From Stagnimonas sp965279705 (GTDB taxonomy: Bacteria > Pseudomonadota > Gammaproteobacteria > Nevskiales > Nevskiaceae), in assembly GCA_965279705.1 (NCBI GenBank), contig OZ257257.1, forward strand, positions 248,001 to 312,000: a DNA stretch of 64,000 nt, written 5' to 3'. Shown here in pieces: positions 52,181-62,463 of the stretch. Positions within the stretch are counted from its first letter, which is position 1; the number at the start of each line of letters is the position of its first letter. The translations under genes and the position numbers were made by a program. The notes under the pieces are model-generated. The model was not told the DNA's origin. It saw only the letters and a list, made by a program, of their open reading frames with translations, and did not search any database.

Positions 52181-53140
52181 ATGCGAATTGGAGTGGTGGT
52201 CGATGCCACCTGTGATCTGCCGGCCGAGTTCTACCAGCTCAAGCGTCTGGGCCTGCTGCCTATCCGCATCAGTACCGGCAATGCCGTGTTTGCGGATTTT
52301 CGCGAGCGCGCCGAGACCGAGCGGTTTTATCTAGAACATGCCGACACCGATGCGGCGCGGTTCGAGTCGACGCCAGCGACGGTGGAAGAAATCTGCGAAG
52401 TGTTCTTGAACCGGCTGGTCATCGACTACGACTTCGTGTTCTGCATTACCGTGGCCTCGAAGCGCAGCCCGACTCATCAGAACGTGACCCTCGCGGCGAA
52501 GGAGATTCTCAACCGCTATCGCCCTTACCGCGACAGGGCGGGCATCAAGACGCCGTTCTCGATGCGGGTGATCGACGGGCAGAGCTTCTTCTCGGGCACC
52601 GGCGCGCTGGTGGCCGAGGCGGTGCGCATGGTGGAGTCCGGTGTGGGGCCGCAGGAAATCCGTCTGCACATCGAGCAGCTGGCCCCGAAGATCTGCATCC
52701 ACATGGTGCCGCACAGCCTTTCGCAGCTGCGCGCCCGTGGGTTCAAGAAAGGCGAGCGCAGCAACTTCTTCAGTGACAACTTCAAGAGCATGAGTTTGGC
52801 GGTGGGTTCGGCGCTGTCCCTGCATCCGATCATCCGCATCCATGACGGCCACGAGGGTGCCGCGGCGGTGTTGATGAGCCAGGACAAGGCCATTGAGCGC
52901 CTGTTCAAGCACACCATCGAGCAGATCCGCGCGGGCAAGCTGCTGAGCCCGCAGGTCTGCATGAGCTACTCCGGCGACCTCACCGTGATTCGCCAGATGT
53001 CGGGCTACAACGAGCTGGCGGCGGTGGCGCAACAGGCCAACGTGGAACTGCTGCTGACGGTCACCAGCATCACCGGTCTGGTCAATTGCGGGCCGGGCTG
53101 TTTGATCCTTTCTTACATTGGTGACCCGCTGCCGATGTGA
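52181..53140 (+). CDS. DegV family protein (fatty-acid-binding)
   Basis: 319 residues. The N-terminal IGVVVDATCDLP is the DegV signature; SKRSPTHQNV and VIDGQSFFSGTG follow, and the C-terminal half ends SITGLVNCGPGCL. DegV/FakB proteins bind a fatty acid and present it to a kinase (FakA) in Gram-positives; in proteobacteria the role is unclear and no kinase is nearby. GAGAGGAG precedes the ATG at 52181. Closed by a strong terminator. Confidence 0.85.
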   Translation: MRIGVVVDATCDLPAEFYQLKRLGLLPIRISTGNAVFADFRERAETERFYLEHADTDAARFESTPATVEEICEVFLNRLVIDYDFVFCITVASKRSPTHQNVTLAAKEILNRYRPYRDRAGIKTPFSMRVIDGQSFFSGTGALVAEAVRMVESGVGPQEIRLHIEQLAPKICIHMVPHSLSQLRARGFKKGERSNFFSDNFKSMSLAVGSALSLHPIIRIHDGHEGAAAVLMSQDKAIERLFKHTIEQIRAGKLLSPQVCMSYSGDLTVIRQMSGYNELAAVAQQANVELLLTVTSITGLVNCGPGCLILSYIGDPLPM

Positions 53141-53147
53141 GTGGAGA

Positions 53148-53192
53148 GCAGCCAATAAAAAGCCCGCCAGAAGCGGGCTTTTTATTGGCTGC
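53148..53192. terminator. Bidirectional terminator between degV and gltA
   Basis: A perfect 20-bp stem (53148-53167 with 53173-53192) and loop CAGAA, with AAAAA on one side and TTTTT on the other, serving the two convergent genes. Confidence 0.9.
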
Positions 53193-53197
53193 GAGTA

Positions 53198-54493
<1,296 letters not shown>

Positions 54494-54523
54494 CTCACTG
54501 CTCCTGAAGGCTTAAGGGGTGAC

Positions 54524-55774
54524 TCAAAACTGGGGGTAATGCGCCGGGTAGGGCAAGCGCGCCACGCCGGATGAAATTGCTGCCTGTGCCACCGCCGAAG
54601 ACACCTTGGCATTGAGCCTCGGATCGAGCGGTTTGGGGATGATGTAATCCGGGCCGAAGGATAGCGAGGTTTTGCCATACGCCGCCAGCACTTCCGCTGG
54701 TACCGGCTCGCGCGTGAGAGCTGCCAGCGCATGCACGGCTGCGACTTTCATCGTTTCGTTGATGCGGCTGGCCCGCACATCGAGCGCACCGCGGAACAGG
54801 AAGGGGAAGCACAACACATTGTTGACCTGATTCGGATAATCGCTGCGGCCGGTGCCGACGATGGAATCCTTTCGCACCTTCAGTGCCACCTCCGGCATGA
54901 TCTCGGGCACCGGGTTGCTCAGCGCGAAGATGATCGGCTTCTCAGCCATCAGACCCAGCCACTCCTCGCGCAGCAGGCCGGGGCCAGAGAGGCCAATGAA
55001 CACATCCGCGCCAGCGAGGGCTCCTGCCAGCGTCTTGCGCTCGCTGGGCGCTTGGGCGAACTCGGCTTTCTCTTTGGTGAGATCGCTGCGGTCGGTGGCG
55101 ATCACGCCCTTGCGATCCACCAGATACAGATGTTTGCGCTGCGCGCCGAGTGAGAGCGCCAATTTCATCGAGGCAATTCCGGCAGCCCCTGCGCCGACAC
55201 AGACGATGCGCGCGTCTTCGATGCGCTTGCCTTGCAGTTCCAGCGCATTGAGCAGTGCGGCGCACAGCACGATGGCGGTGCCGTGCTGGTCGTCGTGAAA
55301 CACCGGGATGTCGCAACGTGCCTGCAAGGCTTCTTCGATCTCGAAGCAGGCGGGTGCCGCGATGTCTTCGAGGTTGATGCCGCCAAAGGTGCAGGCGATG
55401 CGCGCCACGGTCTCGATGAAAGCTTTCGGCTCTTTCTCGTCGACTTCGATATCGAAGCAATCGAGATTGGCAAAGCGCTTGAACAGCACCGCCTTGCCCT
55501 CCATGACGGGTTTACCAGCGAGTGCGCCGCAATCGCCCAGGCCCAGCACTGCGGTGCCGTTGCTGATGACGGCGACCAGATTGCCCTTGCCGGTGTAGCG
55601 GTAGGCATCCGCGATGTTGGCCTGTATGGCCAGAACCGGCTCGGCAACGCCGGGTGAATAGGCGAGTGCCAGATCTTCAGGGCTGTTGCAGGGCTTGGTG
55701 ATCTGGGTGGCGAGTTTTCCGGGCGTGGGGAACTCGTGGTAGTCGAGTGCGGCTTGCTGAAAGGGGGTGGTCAT
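54524..55774 (-). CDS. NAD(P)-dependent malic enzyme, short form
   Basis: Decarboxylates malate to pyruvate. 416 residues, lacking the C-terminal phosphotransacetylase domain of the long MaeB type. Conserved YSPGVAEPV, TAVLGLGDCG, FHDDQHGTAIV, the cofactor loop VGAGAAGIASM and SNPVPEI. The start at 55774 (MTTPFQQAALDYHE) matches the family; 34 more upstream residues in frame overlap the rpmE2 terminator and are rejected. Together with gltA it handles malate and oxaloacetate flow. Confidence 0.93.
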   Translation of the reverse strand: MTTPFQQAALDYHEFPTPGKLATQITKPCNSPEDLALAYSPGVAEPVLAIQANIADAYRYTGKGNLVAVISNGTAVLGLGDCGALAGKPVMEGKAVLFKRFANLDCFDIEVDEKEPKAFIETVARIACTFGGINLEDIAAPACFEIEEALQARCDIPVFHDDQHGTAIVLCAALLNALELQGKRIEDARIVCVGAGAAGIASMKLALSLGAQRKHLYLVDRKGVIATDRSDLTKEKAEFAQAPSERKTLAGALAGADVFIGLSGPGLLREEWLGLMAEKPIIFALSNPVPEIMPEVALKVRKDSIVGTGRSDYPNQVNNVLCFPFLFRGALDVRASRINETMKVAAVHALAALTREPVPAEVLAAYGKTSLSFGPDYIIPKPLDPRLNAKVSSAVAQAAISSGVARLPYPAHYPQF

Positions 55775-55835
55775 GGAGGTCAGCGCGTTGCCATCTGCCT
55801 GGTCGCGCAAGTTGAGAGTGAATCTTTGGGGCAAC

Positions 55836-55865
55836 AAAAAGGCCGCTGTTTGACGAGCGGCCTCT
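55836..55865 (-). terminator. Intrinsic terminator of rpmE2
   Basis: On the minus strand AGGCCGCT pairs with AGCGGCCT (55856-55863 with 55840-55847), followed by five T. It sits just after the rpmE2 stop. Confidence 0.8.
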
Positions 55866-55885
55866 TGGGTGTTCAAGCAAAAAAC

Positions 55886-56134
55886 TTAAGCGACTTTGTT
55901 GCCGTAGCGCTTCTTGAACTTGTCGATGCGGCCGCCGGTTTCCGCGACCTTGCTCTTGCCCGTGTAGAACGGGTGCGAGAGGTGCGAGGTATCGAGGCTG
56001 ATGATGGGCATTTTCACGCCATCACGTTCGACAGTGTCTTTGGTCTTGGCGGTGGAGCGAATGACGAAGCTCTGGCCAGAGCCGGCGTCACGGAAGACGA
56101 CGGGGCGGTATTCGGGGTGAATGCCTTCTTTCAT
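55886..56134 (-). CDS. rpmE2: Ribosomal protein L31 type B
   Basis: 82 residues. Begins MKEGIHPEYRPVVF and has the type B features: no CxxC zinc motif, SHPFYTGKSKVAETGGRIDKF. Type B copies usually replace the zinc-binding form under zinc limitation, or are the only copy. The ATG at 56134 is the family start. Confidence 0.95.
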   Translation of the reverse strand: MKEGIHPEYRPVVFRDAGSGQSFVIRSTAKTKDTVERDGVKMPIISLDTSHLSHPFYTGKSKVAETGGRIDKFKKRYGNKVA

Positions 56135-56238
56135 GGTGTTCTCGAAAGGGCTGCAACAAAAGGGGATGAAGCAAAAAGGGCGCGAAGGATAGCGGCGCAC
56201 GCGAGCATTGGCAACTATTTAATCATCGCACTCGCGTA

Positions 56239-56439
56239 TCAGTCGTTTTCGGGGTCGGCAGAAACCTCGAAACGGCCGGTGTCTTCATCGACCGTGAGAT
56301 GCACGAGGATGGGCTGGCAACAGACGTGGCAGTCCTCGGTGTAGCTCTGCGAGCCGGCCGAGAGATCGAGTTGCAGCTCGATCTCTTCCCAGCAATAGGG
56401 GCACTGCACTTTTTCGAGTTCAAGCTCCATCCGGGCCAT
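56239..56439 (-). CDS. CPXCG-motif cysteine-rich protein
   Basis: 66 residues: VQCPYCWEEIEL (CxxC) and EDCHVCCQPI (CxxCC), a zinc-ribbon-like fold with an acidic C-terminus. The family is widespread in gammaproteobacteria and uncharacterised. Its ATG shares a base with the hemW stop (TGATG), so it is the last gene of that operon. Confidence 0.88.
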   Translation of the reverse strand: MARMELELEKVQCPYCWEEIELQLDLSAGSQSYTEDCHVCCQPILVHLTVDEDTGRFEVSADPEND

Positions 56440-57581
56440 CAGAGCAACTCCGTCAACAAGGTATTGAGATGGTCGCGCCCCAGCAGCGTGGGGCGTACAT
56501 GACTTGCGTCCATTTCGATCAGGCCTCTCAGACGCTGTTTTTCGAGGCGAGGTTCCAGGATGCTGAAAGGCAAACCTGTGCGATCGCTGAAGTCGGTTTT
56601 GGAAAAACCTTCATGCAGGCGCAGGGCGTTGAGGCAGTACTCGAAGGCCAGTTCCTCACCCGCCACGGTGCGCACCTCCTGCAGGCAGGCGGCGCTGCCG
56701 GCGGATTCCATGAAGGTCTTCGGGTGCTTGTGCCGCGCGCGCCGCTCGATGCGGTCGACATGCGTGCGCTTGCCGTGTGCGCCCGCGCCAATCCCCAAGT
56801 AGTCGCCGAAGCGCCAGTAATTGAGGTTGTGTGCGGCAGGCCTGCCTGCGCGTGCATAAGCCGAGGTTTCGTATTGCGCATAGCCTGCTGCCGCCAGTTG
56901 CGATTGGCCCAGTTCCAGCATTTCGTAGGCGCTGTCGCTGTCGGGCAGCGGTGGCGGCGCGGCGGCGAAGGCGGTGTTGGGTTCGAGCGTGAGGTGGTAG
57001 TAGCTGATGTGCTCGGGCGCCAGAGCAATCAGTGCGCTGAGGTCTTGCGCAGCTTCGGCCACCGTCTGCGTCGGCAACGCGAACATGAGGTCGAGATTGA
57101 GATTGTCGAAGCCTGCTGCTCTTGCCATCACGACAGCCGCTCGCGCTTCATCCGCGCCGTGAATACGGCCCAGTGCTCTGAGCTGGCGGTCGTCCAGTGA
57201 CTGCACGCCCATCGACAGGCGATTGACCCCTGCGGCGCGGTAATCGGCAAAATGCTGGGCTTCAGCCGTGCCGGGATTCGCCTCCAGCGTGATCTCGATC
57301 TGTGGTGCAAAGGCGAGGCGCGCTGCCACGCCATCGAGAATGCGACCGATGGCCGTACCCGAGAACAGGCTGGGCGTGCCTCCGCCAAAAAAAATGCTGA
57401 TCAAAGGCCGTGTTTCAGGCGCGTTGCGCAACTCAAAATCGAGATCGCGCAGCAGTGCGGCCACATATTCCGCCTCGGGGATCGGCGCTCGTACGGCGTG
57501 CGAATTGAAATCGCAATACGGGCATTTCTTCGCGCACCACGGGATGTGGATGTAGAGCGCCAGCGGCAGCGCGGCGCTCAT
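56439..57581 (-). CDS. hemW: Radical SAM protein HemW
   Basis: 380 residues. Radical SAM motif CAKKCPYC (Cys16, Cys20, Cys23), FFGGGTPSLF, and the C-terminal HemW domain. Unlike HemN it lacks the fourth N-terminal Cys of the CxxxCxxCxC pattern, so it is a haem chaperone type rather than a coproporphyrinogen oxidase. The start at 57581 overlaps the upstream stop as ATGA. Confidence 0.93.
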   Translation of the reverse strand: MSAALPLALYIHIPWCAKKCPYCDFNSHAVRAPIPEAEYVAALLRDLDFELRNAPETRPLISIFFGGGTPSLFSGTAIGRILDGVAARLAFAPQIEITLEANPGTAEAQHFADYRAAGVNRLSMGVQSLDDRQLRALGRIHGADEARAAVVMARAAGFDNLNLDLMFALPTQTVAEAAQDLSALIALAPEHISYYHLTLEPNTAFAAAPPPLPDSDSAYEMLELGQSQLAAAGYAQYETSAYARAGRPAAHNLNYWRFGDYLGIGAGAHGKRTHVDRIERRARHKHPKTFMESAGSAACLQEVRTVAGEELAFEYCLNALRLHEGFSKTDFSDRTGLPFSILEPRLEKQRLRGLIEMDASHVRPTLLGRDHLNTLLTELL

Positions 57582-57988
57582 CGCAGCCACCACCAGCCTG
57601 CGGGCCAGAAGTGCCCGCCGCGGGCAAAGGCGTTCGCCGCCTGTTCCAGCGGATTGCGGGCGGCAATGCCGCCGACGCAGAAATACAGCGGCAGGAACAA
57701 CACGCCCAATCGCTCATATTGATGGGTATGCGCCTGCTCGTGCAGGCCGAACTGCAGAACGTCCTTCGAGCCGTACAGGCAGGCGCATTCCTGCGGCATG
57801 CAGCGCGCGTAGAGCACCACGTTGCCCAGCGTCAGTGCACCGCTACCGAAGGGGAATTGCAGAAACTGGATGGCGTTGTGGCCGCGCGTGGGCCGCGCAC
57901 CCAGCGGCCAGGCCAGCAGGCCCACCAACAGGCCGATGAGCGTGACCGGCGACGCCCAGAACTTGCCGATGACGCTGTCGAGGGTCAT
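57578..57988 (-). CDS. Conserved membrane protein with HExxH motif
   Basis: 136 residues with two to three hydrophobic segments (about 15-30, 48-62, 95-112). The string GLHEQAHTHQYERLG contains HExxH, so a zinc-dependent activity is possible but unproven. It is embedded in the rdgB-hemW operon with ATGA overlaps at both ends. Function unknown. Confidence 0.7.
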   Translation of the reverse strand: MTLDSVIGKFWASPVTLIGLLVGLLAWPLGARPTRGHNAIQFLQFPFGSGALTLGNVVLYARCMPQECACLYGSKDVLQFGLHEQAHTHQYERLGVLFLPLYFCVGGIAARNPLEQAANAFARGGHFWPAGWWWLR

Positions 57989-58575
57989 GTGCGCAACTGC
58001 CGTAGCAGCGTGCGCATGGCGCGCGCGCGGTGGCTGACGCGGTTCTTCAAAGCCGGTGCGAGTTCCGCCGCCGATTTGCCGTAAGCCTCGACCCAGAACA
58101 GCGGGTCATAGCCAAAGCCGTTCGTGCCCTGGGCGGCTTCGAGGATGCGCCCTGACCAAGTGCCAACGGCGATCATCGGCACCGGATCATCCGCATGGCG
58201 CAACCACATCAGCGCGCTGACGAAACGCGCCTCGCGCGCTGTGGTGGGCACATCACGCAGGGCGGCGAGCAGCTTGGCGTTGTTCGCCGCGTCGTCCGAA
58301 GGCTCGCCGGCGTAGCGCGCCGAATACACGCCCGGTGCGCCGCCGAGCGCCGTCACTTCCAGCCCCGAGTCGTCGGCAATTGCAGGCAAGCCGGAGACGC
58401 GCGCGGCATGGCGCGCTTTCAGCAGCGCATTTTCAACGAAGGTGGGCGCGGTCTCTGCCACTTCTTCATCGCTGAACTCGCTGACCAGCCGTGCCACATA
58501 GCCCAGTGGCGCAATCAGCGCCTGCAGCTCCTTCAGCTTCTTGGCATTGCGGCTGGCGAGCACGACCTCGCGCAT
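57985..58575 (-). CDS. rdgB: XTP/dITP pyrophosphatase (Ham1/RdgB)
   Basis: House-cleaning enzyme that removes deaminated purine nucleotides. 196 residues: VLASRNAKKLKEL, FVENALLKARHAA, ADDSGLEVTALGGAPGVYSARYAG, GFGYDPLF. Follows rph by two bases and overlaps the next gene by four. Confidence 0.96.
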   Translation of the reverse strand: MREVVLASRNAKKLKELQALIAPLGYVARLVSEFSDEEVAETAPTFVENALLKARHAARVSGLPAIADDSGLEVTALGGAPGVYSARYAGEPSDDAANNAKLLAALRDVPTTAREARFVSALMWLRHADDPVPMIAVGTWSGRILEAAQGTNGFGYDPLFWVEAYGKSAAELAPALKNRVSHRARAMRTLLRQLRT

Positions 58576-58577
58576 GG

Positions 58578-59291
58578 CTAGCCCGCCAGCGCCTCACGCT
58601 GCTTGGTTGCCAGTTCGACGATACCGGCCTGGGCGAGATCGAGTAAGGCGTTGAGCTCGTCGCGCCGGAAGGCATGGCCTTCGGCGGTGCCCTGCACCTC
58701 GATGAACTGACCGGCCTCGTTCATCACCACGTTGACGTCGCACTCGCAGCCGGAGTCTTCGGTGTAGTCGAGGTCGAGCAGCGGCACGCCGTTGACGATG
58801 CCGACGCTCACCGCCGCAATCTGTCCGAGGATGGGGTTTTTCTTGAGCTTGCCGCTTTTCATCAATCCGGCGATGGCATCACACAGCGCCACGTAGCTGC
58901 CGGTGATGGCCGCCGTGCGGGTGCCGCCATCAGCCTGCAGCACGTCGCAGTCGAGGGTGATGGTGAGGCCGCTGATGGCTTCAAGGTTGACGCAGGCGCG
59001 CAGGCTGCGCCCGATAAGCCGCTGGATTTCCTGCGTGCGGCCGCTCTGCTTGCCTTGCGCGGCTTCGCGCTTGCTGCGGGTGTGGGTGGCGCGCGGCAAC
59101 ATGCCGTATTCGGCAGTGATCCAGCCGCTATCCTTCTTCCAGGCCGGGCCACGCTCTTCCACGCTGGCGGTGCACAACACCTGCGTTTCGCCAAAAGCAA
59201 CCAGCACCGAACCCTCGGCGTGCTTGGTGAAACGGCGGGTGATGGTGACGGGACGAAGCTGGTTTGGCGCGCGGTCGTTGAAGCGGGGCAT
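58578..59291 (-). CDS. rph: Ribonuclease PH
   Basis: Phosphorolytic 3' exonuclease that trims tRNA precursors. 237 residues: GSVLVAFGETQVLCTASVEE, GMLPRATHTR, QEIQRLIGRSLRA, CDVLQADGGTRTAAI and DLDYTEDS. First gene of the rph-rdgB-membrane protein-hemW-CPXCG set. Confidence 0.97.
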   Translation of the reverse strand: MPRFNDRAPNQLRPVTITRRFTKHAEGSVLVAFGETQVLCTASVEERGPAWKKDSGWITAEYGMLPRATHTRSKREAAQGKQSGRTQEIQRLIGRSLRACVNLEAISGLTITLDCDVLQADGGTRTAAITGSYVALCDAIAGLMKSGKLKKNPILGQIAAVSVGIVNGVPLLDLDYTEDSGCECDVNVVMNEAGQFIEVQGTAEGHAFRRDELNALLDLAQAGIVELATKQREALAG

Positions 59292-59393
59292 GTGCTGGCT
59301 CTGATTGTGAGGGCGCGAAGGGTAACGCTGAATGCCCCGAATGGCATTCAGCGCCTTCGTGGGCCTACATAGATATGGCGGTCACGCAACCAC

Positions 59394-59399
59394 TAAAAT
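59394..59399 (+). promoter_or_regulatory. Possible -10 element of sufE
   Basis: TAAAAT ends seven bases before the sufE ATG at 59407. No clear -35. Confidence 0.3.
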
Positions 59400-59406
59400 G
59401 CGCACC

Positions 59407-59811
59407 ATGACCATCGAAGATATCGCCGAAACCTTTGACCTTCTGGGTGACTGGGAAGAACGCTACTCGTATCTCATCGAACTCGGCCGCAAGCTGCCGT
59501 CGTTGAGCGATGCCGACCGCAGCGAGGACGCCAAAGTGCGCGGCTGCATGTCGCAGGTGTGGCTGGTGGGTGGTCAGCAAGCCGATGGCTCGATGCACTT
59601 CAATGGCGATTCCGACTCCACGCTGGTGAAGGGCCTGATCGCGCTGTTGATGGTGATGGTCAATGACAAATCACCTTCCCAAATCCTGGCAACGGACATC
59701 GCGCAAACCTTCAAGGATCTGGGCTTGGAAAGCCATATCACGGTCAACAGACGAAACGGGTTTTACTCGATGGTGGAGCGCATTCGTGCGCTCTCTACTG
59801 CGGCCGGCTAA
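59407..59811 (+). CDS. sufE: SufE-family sulfur-transfer protein
   Basis: 134 residues. Accepts persulfide sulfur from a cysteine desulfurase (SufS/CsdA) for Fe-S cluster building; the active Cys47 lies in VRGCMSQVW. WEERYSYLIELGRKLP at the N-terminus is typical. No suf or csd partner is next to it. The ATG at 59407 is preferred, 59398 being three codons earlier. Overlaps the convergent MFS gene by four bases. Confidence 0.9.
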   Translation: MTIEDIAETFDLLGDWEERYSYLIELGRKLPSLSDADRSEDAKVRGCMSQVWLVGGQQADGSMHFNGDSDSTLVKGLIALLMVMVNDKSPSQILATDIAQTFKDLGLESHITVNRRNGFYSMVERIRALSTAAG

Positions 59812-61055
59812 GGCAGCACCTCGCTGCGCACGCGAGGGTCCATCTGCGCCATCACCGGCGTGGATTCGCCCATGACCACCACACTGGGTTGCGTGCCGGT
59901 GGCCAATACGCGGGTTTCGGCAATCACCCGCAGACGCCAGGCAACGAACGCGGCGTAGGCCGCCAGCACGACGCCGACGGTAAGGAACAGACCCGACGGC
60001 CCGACTGCGCCCATCGCCACGCCGCAGAGCAGCGGCCCGATGCAGGTGCCCAGGCCGTAGCACAGCAACTGCCCGGCGTTGGCCGCAACCGGGCTCTCGC
60101 TTTGCAGGCGGTTGTGCATCTGCCCGAGACAGGTCGGGTAGAGGCTGGCCATTAGCGCCATGAAGAGAATGGTTGCCGCAAACAAGGCGCCGAGCGAGGT
60201 GCCGCCAGCGGTGGCGACGATCGACGCCGACAGGCTGGCTGCGATGGCGATGCAGGCGATCAGCTTGCGGCGGTCCCAGCGATCGGCCAGCCGGCCCATG
60301 GGGAACTGCAACAGCATCGAGGCAAAGACGGCTGCTGCCATGTAATGCGCGACAGTCGTGGTCTGTACGCCGAGGCGCGCCATCGATACCGGTGCCAGCT
60401 GGTAGAAACTCGATAGGCAGAACCCGGCCGCAAAAGCGCCGACCGTGGCCATCGGCGAGAGGCGATACAGCGCTGCCAGACCCATGCGCTTGGCATTGGC
60501 GACTACAGGCGCTGCCAGACCGGTCATGGCGAGCGGCACTAGAGAGAGCACCAAGAGGCCGGCGGCCAAGCTGAAACTGCGGTAATCCTCCGGCGGCGAG
60601 ACGCCCACCAGAAACTGCCCGGCCGAGCCGGAGGCGTAGTAGACGATCATGTAAATGCCCATCACCCGGCCGCGGGTGTTGGGAGTGGCGTGGGCGCTGA
60701 TCCAGCTCTCGATCACCACCATCATCACCGAGCCGCACATACCGGCGACGAAGCGTAATGCGCCCCACAAGAGCCCGTTGACCACGGCGCCATGCAGCAG
60801 TGCGGCGACGCAGACCAGCGCTGCAAATGCCGAAAACACCCGGATATGGCCGACGCGGCGGATCAGCGGCGGGCCGATTTGCGTGCCGAGCACAAAACCG
60901 ATGGCCTGGCAGGTGAGGATGACGCCCGTCGCGCCGCTGCCAAAACCTTCGAGTGTCAGCCGCAGGCCGACCGTGGTGGTGAGCATCATCGCGCCTGCCA
61001 CGAACAACATGGCTGCCAGAAACACCGAGGTGGCAGAAAGCAGCAGCGGGAACAC
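59808..61055 (-). CDS. MFS transporter (YcaD-like)
   Basis: 415 residues and about twelve membrane helices. The segment GRLADRWDRRKLIAC between helices 6-8 is the major-facilitator signature. Substrate unknown. The GTG at 61055 is chosen, with AGGA six bases upstream; the longer frame starting at a TTG (61100) begins inside the terminator of the upstream gene and is rejected. Confidence 0.85.
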   Translation of the reverse strand: MFPLLLSATSVFLAAMLFVAGAMMLTTTVGLRLTLEGFGSGATGVILTCQAIGFVLGTQIGPPLIRRVGHIRVFSAFAALVCVAALLHGAVVNGLLWGALRFVAGMCGSVMMVVIESWISAHATPNTRGRVMGIYMIVYYASGSAGQFLVGVSPPEDYRSFSLAAGLLVLSLVPLAMTGLAAPVVANAKRMGLAALYRLSPMATVGAFAAGFCLSSFYQLAPVSMARLGVQTTTVAHYMAAAVFASMLLQFPMGRLADRWDRRKLIACIAIAASLSASIVATAGGTSLGALFAATILFMALMASLYPTCLGQMHNRLQSESPVAANAGQLLCYGLGTCIGPLLCGVAMGAVGPSGLFLTVGVVLAAYAAFVAWRLRVIAETRVLATGTQPSVVVMGESTPVMAQMDPRVRSEVLP

Positions 61056-61087
61056 GGGCAGTCCTAAAAAGGCGCACGTCAAAACGC

Positions 61088-61106
61088 AAAAAAGCCGCAA
61101 GGCGGC
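61088..61106 (-). terminator. Terminator of the DUF3106/sigma-factor operon
   Basis: Minus-strand GCCGC-CTT-GCGGC followed by six T (61094-61106 and T-run 61093-61088). It lies 52 bases after the DUF3106 stop and before the MFS start. Confidence 0.75.
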
Positions 61107-61157
61107 GGGGCAGAGAACATTCTAGCGAAGCGTGACCGCTCCCCCAACCCAAACGAC

Positions 61158-61766
61158 CTATGGCGGCGACAAAGGCGCCAGCACTGGCGCAACCACGGTA
61201 GTGCCAATGCTATTCAAGGGCAGGCCGAAAGGCGTGCTGCTCAGCGGCAGGCCAAAAGTTGAAGAATTGCCTGGAGCGGAGGGCGTGCTGGGGGCATTTG
61301 GAGTGCCGAACAAACTTGAGGGCAGGCCATCAAACGGCGACTGCAGTTGGTTGAACTGCTCTCTCAAATTGATCTGCTGTTGAAGCGGCAGATCAAGATA
61401 ATTCTTGCGCGCGTCTAGCAAGGTCTTGCGCTGCTCGGATGAGAGCTTGCGGAACTGCTCGCGGCGTTCGAGTACAGCAACTTTTTCGGCGGTGTTCAGT
61501 TGCTGCCACTGCTGAAACTGGCGGGTGGCAGCGGTGCGCTGCTCGGGTGTCATGGCCAGCCAGCGATCTGCGCCTTTGACCAGGGCATTGCGGCGGGGCT
61601 CTGACAAGGTGTCAAAAGCACCCTGCGATTTCAACGCCGGCTCAATCAGCGCTTGCTGCGGGGCAGTGAGTTGCTTCCAAGCGGGTGCCGCCAGCGCAAT
61701 GCCAACACCCATCAGGGTGGTGGCGAGAATCAGCGCGCTGCGGCGTAGTAGCGAATCAAGGCGCAC
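61158..61766 (-). CDS. DUF3106 protein, exported
   Basis: 202 residues: signal peptide (1-27), then a helical, Gln/Arg-rich domain with several LxxLTPEQRxxAxxxFxxWxxL-like repeats typical of DUF3106, and a low-complexity Pro/Ser/Gly C-terminus with repeated FGLPL/SSLFG. A periplasmic scaffold or sensor is possible. GTG start at 61766 overlaps the upstream small gene by 11 bases. Belongs to the sigma-factor operon. Confidence 0.75.
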   Translation of the reverse strand: MRLDSLLRRSALILATTLMGVGIALAAPAWKQLTAPQQALIEPALKSQGAFDTLSEPRRNALVKGADRWLAMTPEQRTAATRQFQQWQQLNTAEKVAVLERREQFRKLSSEQRKTLLDARKNYLDLPLQQQINLREQFNQLQSPFDGLPSSLFGTPNAPSTPSAPGNSSTFGLPLSSTPFGLPLNSIGTTVVAPVLAPLSPP

Positions 61767-61995
61767 GGCGCACCTCCTTCGGGTTCTGCTGGCGGTTCAG
61801 TTTTTCTGCTTTCGTTTCCATGCCTATCAGTCGACGCTCGTCTGCCTCCCAGTCTCCGATGAACTCCAGCAGGGCGGCGCTGGGTTGCTCGGGGGCCTTC
61901 ACCGGGATCGGTGCGGGCGGTTGTTTCTGCGCTGCCAACCCGAGCGGGCTTGCGCACAGAACAACGGCACCGAACCAGATCCGCAGATTAGGCAT
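61756..61995 (-). CDS. Small secreted protein of the sigma-factor operon
   Basis: 79 residues: signal peptide (1-22, ending GLAAQ), Pro-rich linker, then LLEFIGDWEADERRLIGMETKAEKL. Its ATG overlaps the stop of the preceding gene by eight bases and its 3' end overlaps the DUF3106 start. No family name; probably works with the DUF3106 protein. Confidence 0.7.
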   Translation of the reverse strand: MPNLRIWFGAVVLCASPLGLAAQKQPPAPIPVKAPEQPSAALLEFIGDWEADERRLIGMETKAEKLNRQQNPKEVRRAP

Positions 61996-62410
61996 TGGGC
62001 TCCGTTGGCGATCGGCTTTGCAGCCACTGGTAAAACTCAAGATCGCGGTAGAAGTCCGGCCCCGCTTCATCAGACACCCACATCAACGCATCAGGTTCGG
62101 GTGCGTTGACATCGGCAGCCAGCTCGACGAGCACGTCAGCCGTGGGCTGAGGGGCCGAAGTGGGTGCCACGGCAGTGAACCGCAGCACGGAGAGTGCAAC
62201 CAGGGCCACTGCGGCCGGTGCAGCCGCCCAGCCCCACACGGGGATACTGCGGCGCGGCTGACCAACCAGTTCACGCACCTGTGCGCGGGTGGCAGAGAGC
62301 CTTGCCGCTTCGACGTAGTTCAACGATTCGCTCGCGCGCAAGCGAGACCGCGCGGCCTCAACAAAGGCGCGGTCGGCGGCGGTGAGTTGCTCTAGGTCGG
62401 TGGTATTCAT
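61988..62410 (-). CDS. Putative anti-sigma factor, single-pass membrane protein
   Basis: 140 residues. The cytoplasmic N-terminal part (1-58) is helical and charged, followed by one membrane segment (about 59-78, WGWAAAPAAVALVALSVL) and a short acidic periplasmic domain. Lies 53 bases after the sigma gene with GGAGAG before the ATG. It lacks the ZAS HxxxCxxC motif, so assignment rests on context. Confidence 0.65.
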   Translation of the reverse strand: MNTTDLEQLTAADRAFVEAARSRLRASESLNYVEAARLSATRAQVRELVGQPRRSIPVWGWAAAPAAVALVALSVLRFTAVAPTSAPQPTADVLVELAADVNAPEPDALMWVSDEAGPDFYRDLEFYQWLQSRSPTEPNA

Positions 62411-62463
62411 GGTTCTCTCCAAGGATTGTGGCGAAGGATGCGGCGCGTGGCTACTACCTGAAG

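Noticed and set aside
61056..61100. TTG start at 61100 for the MFS transporter
   Set aside because: It lies in the terminator hairpin of the upstream operon; GTG at 61055 has a ribosome site.
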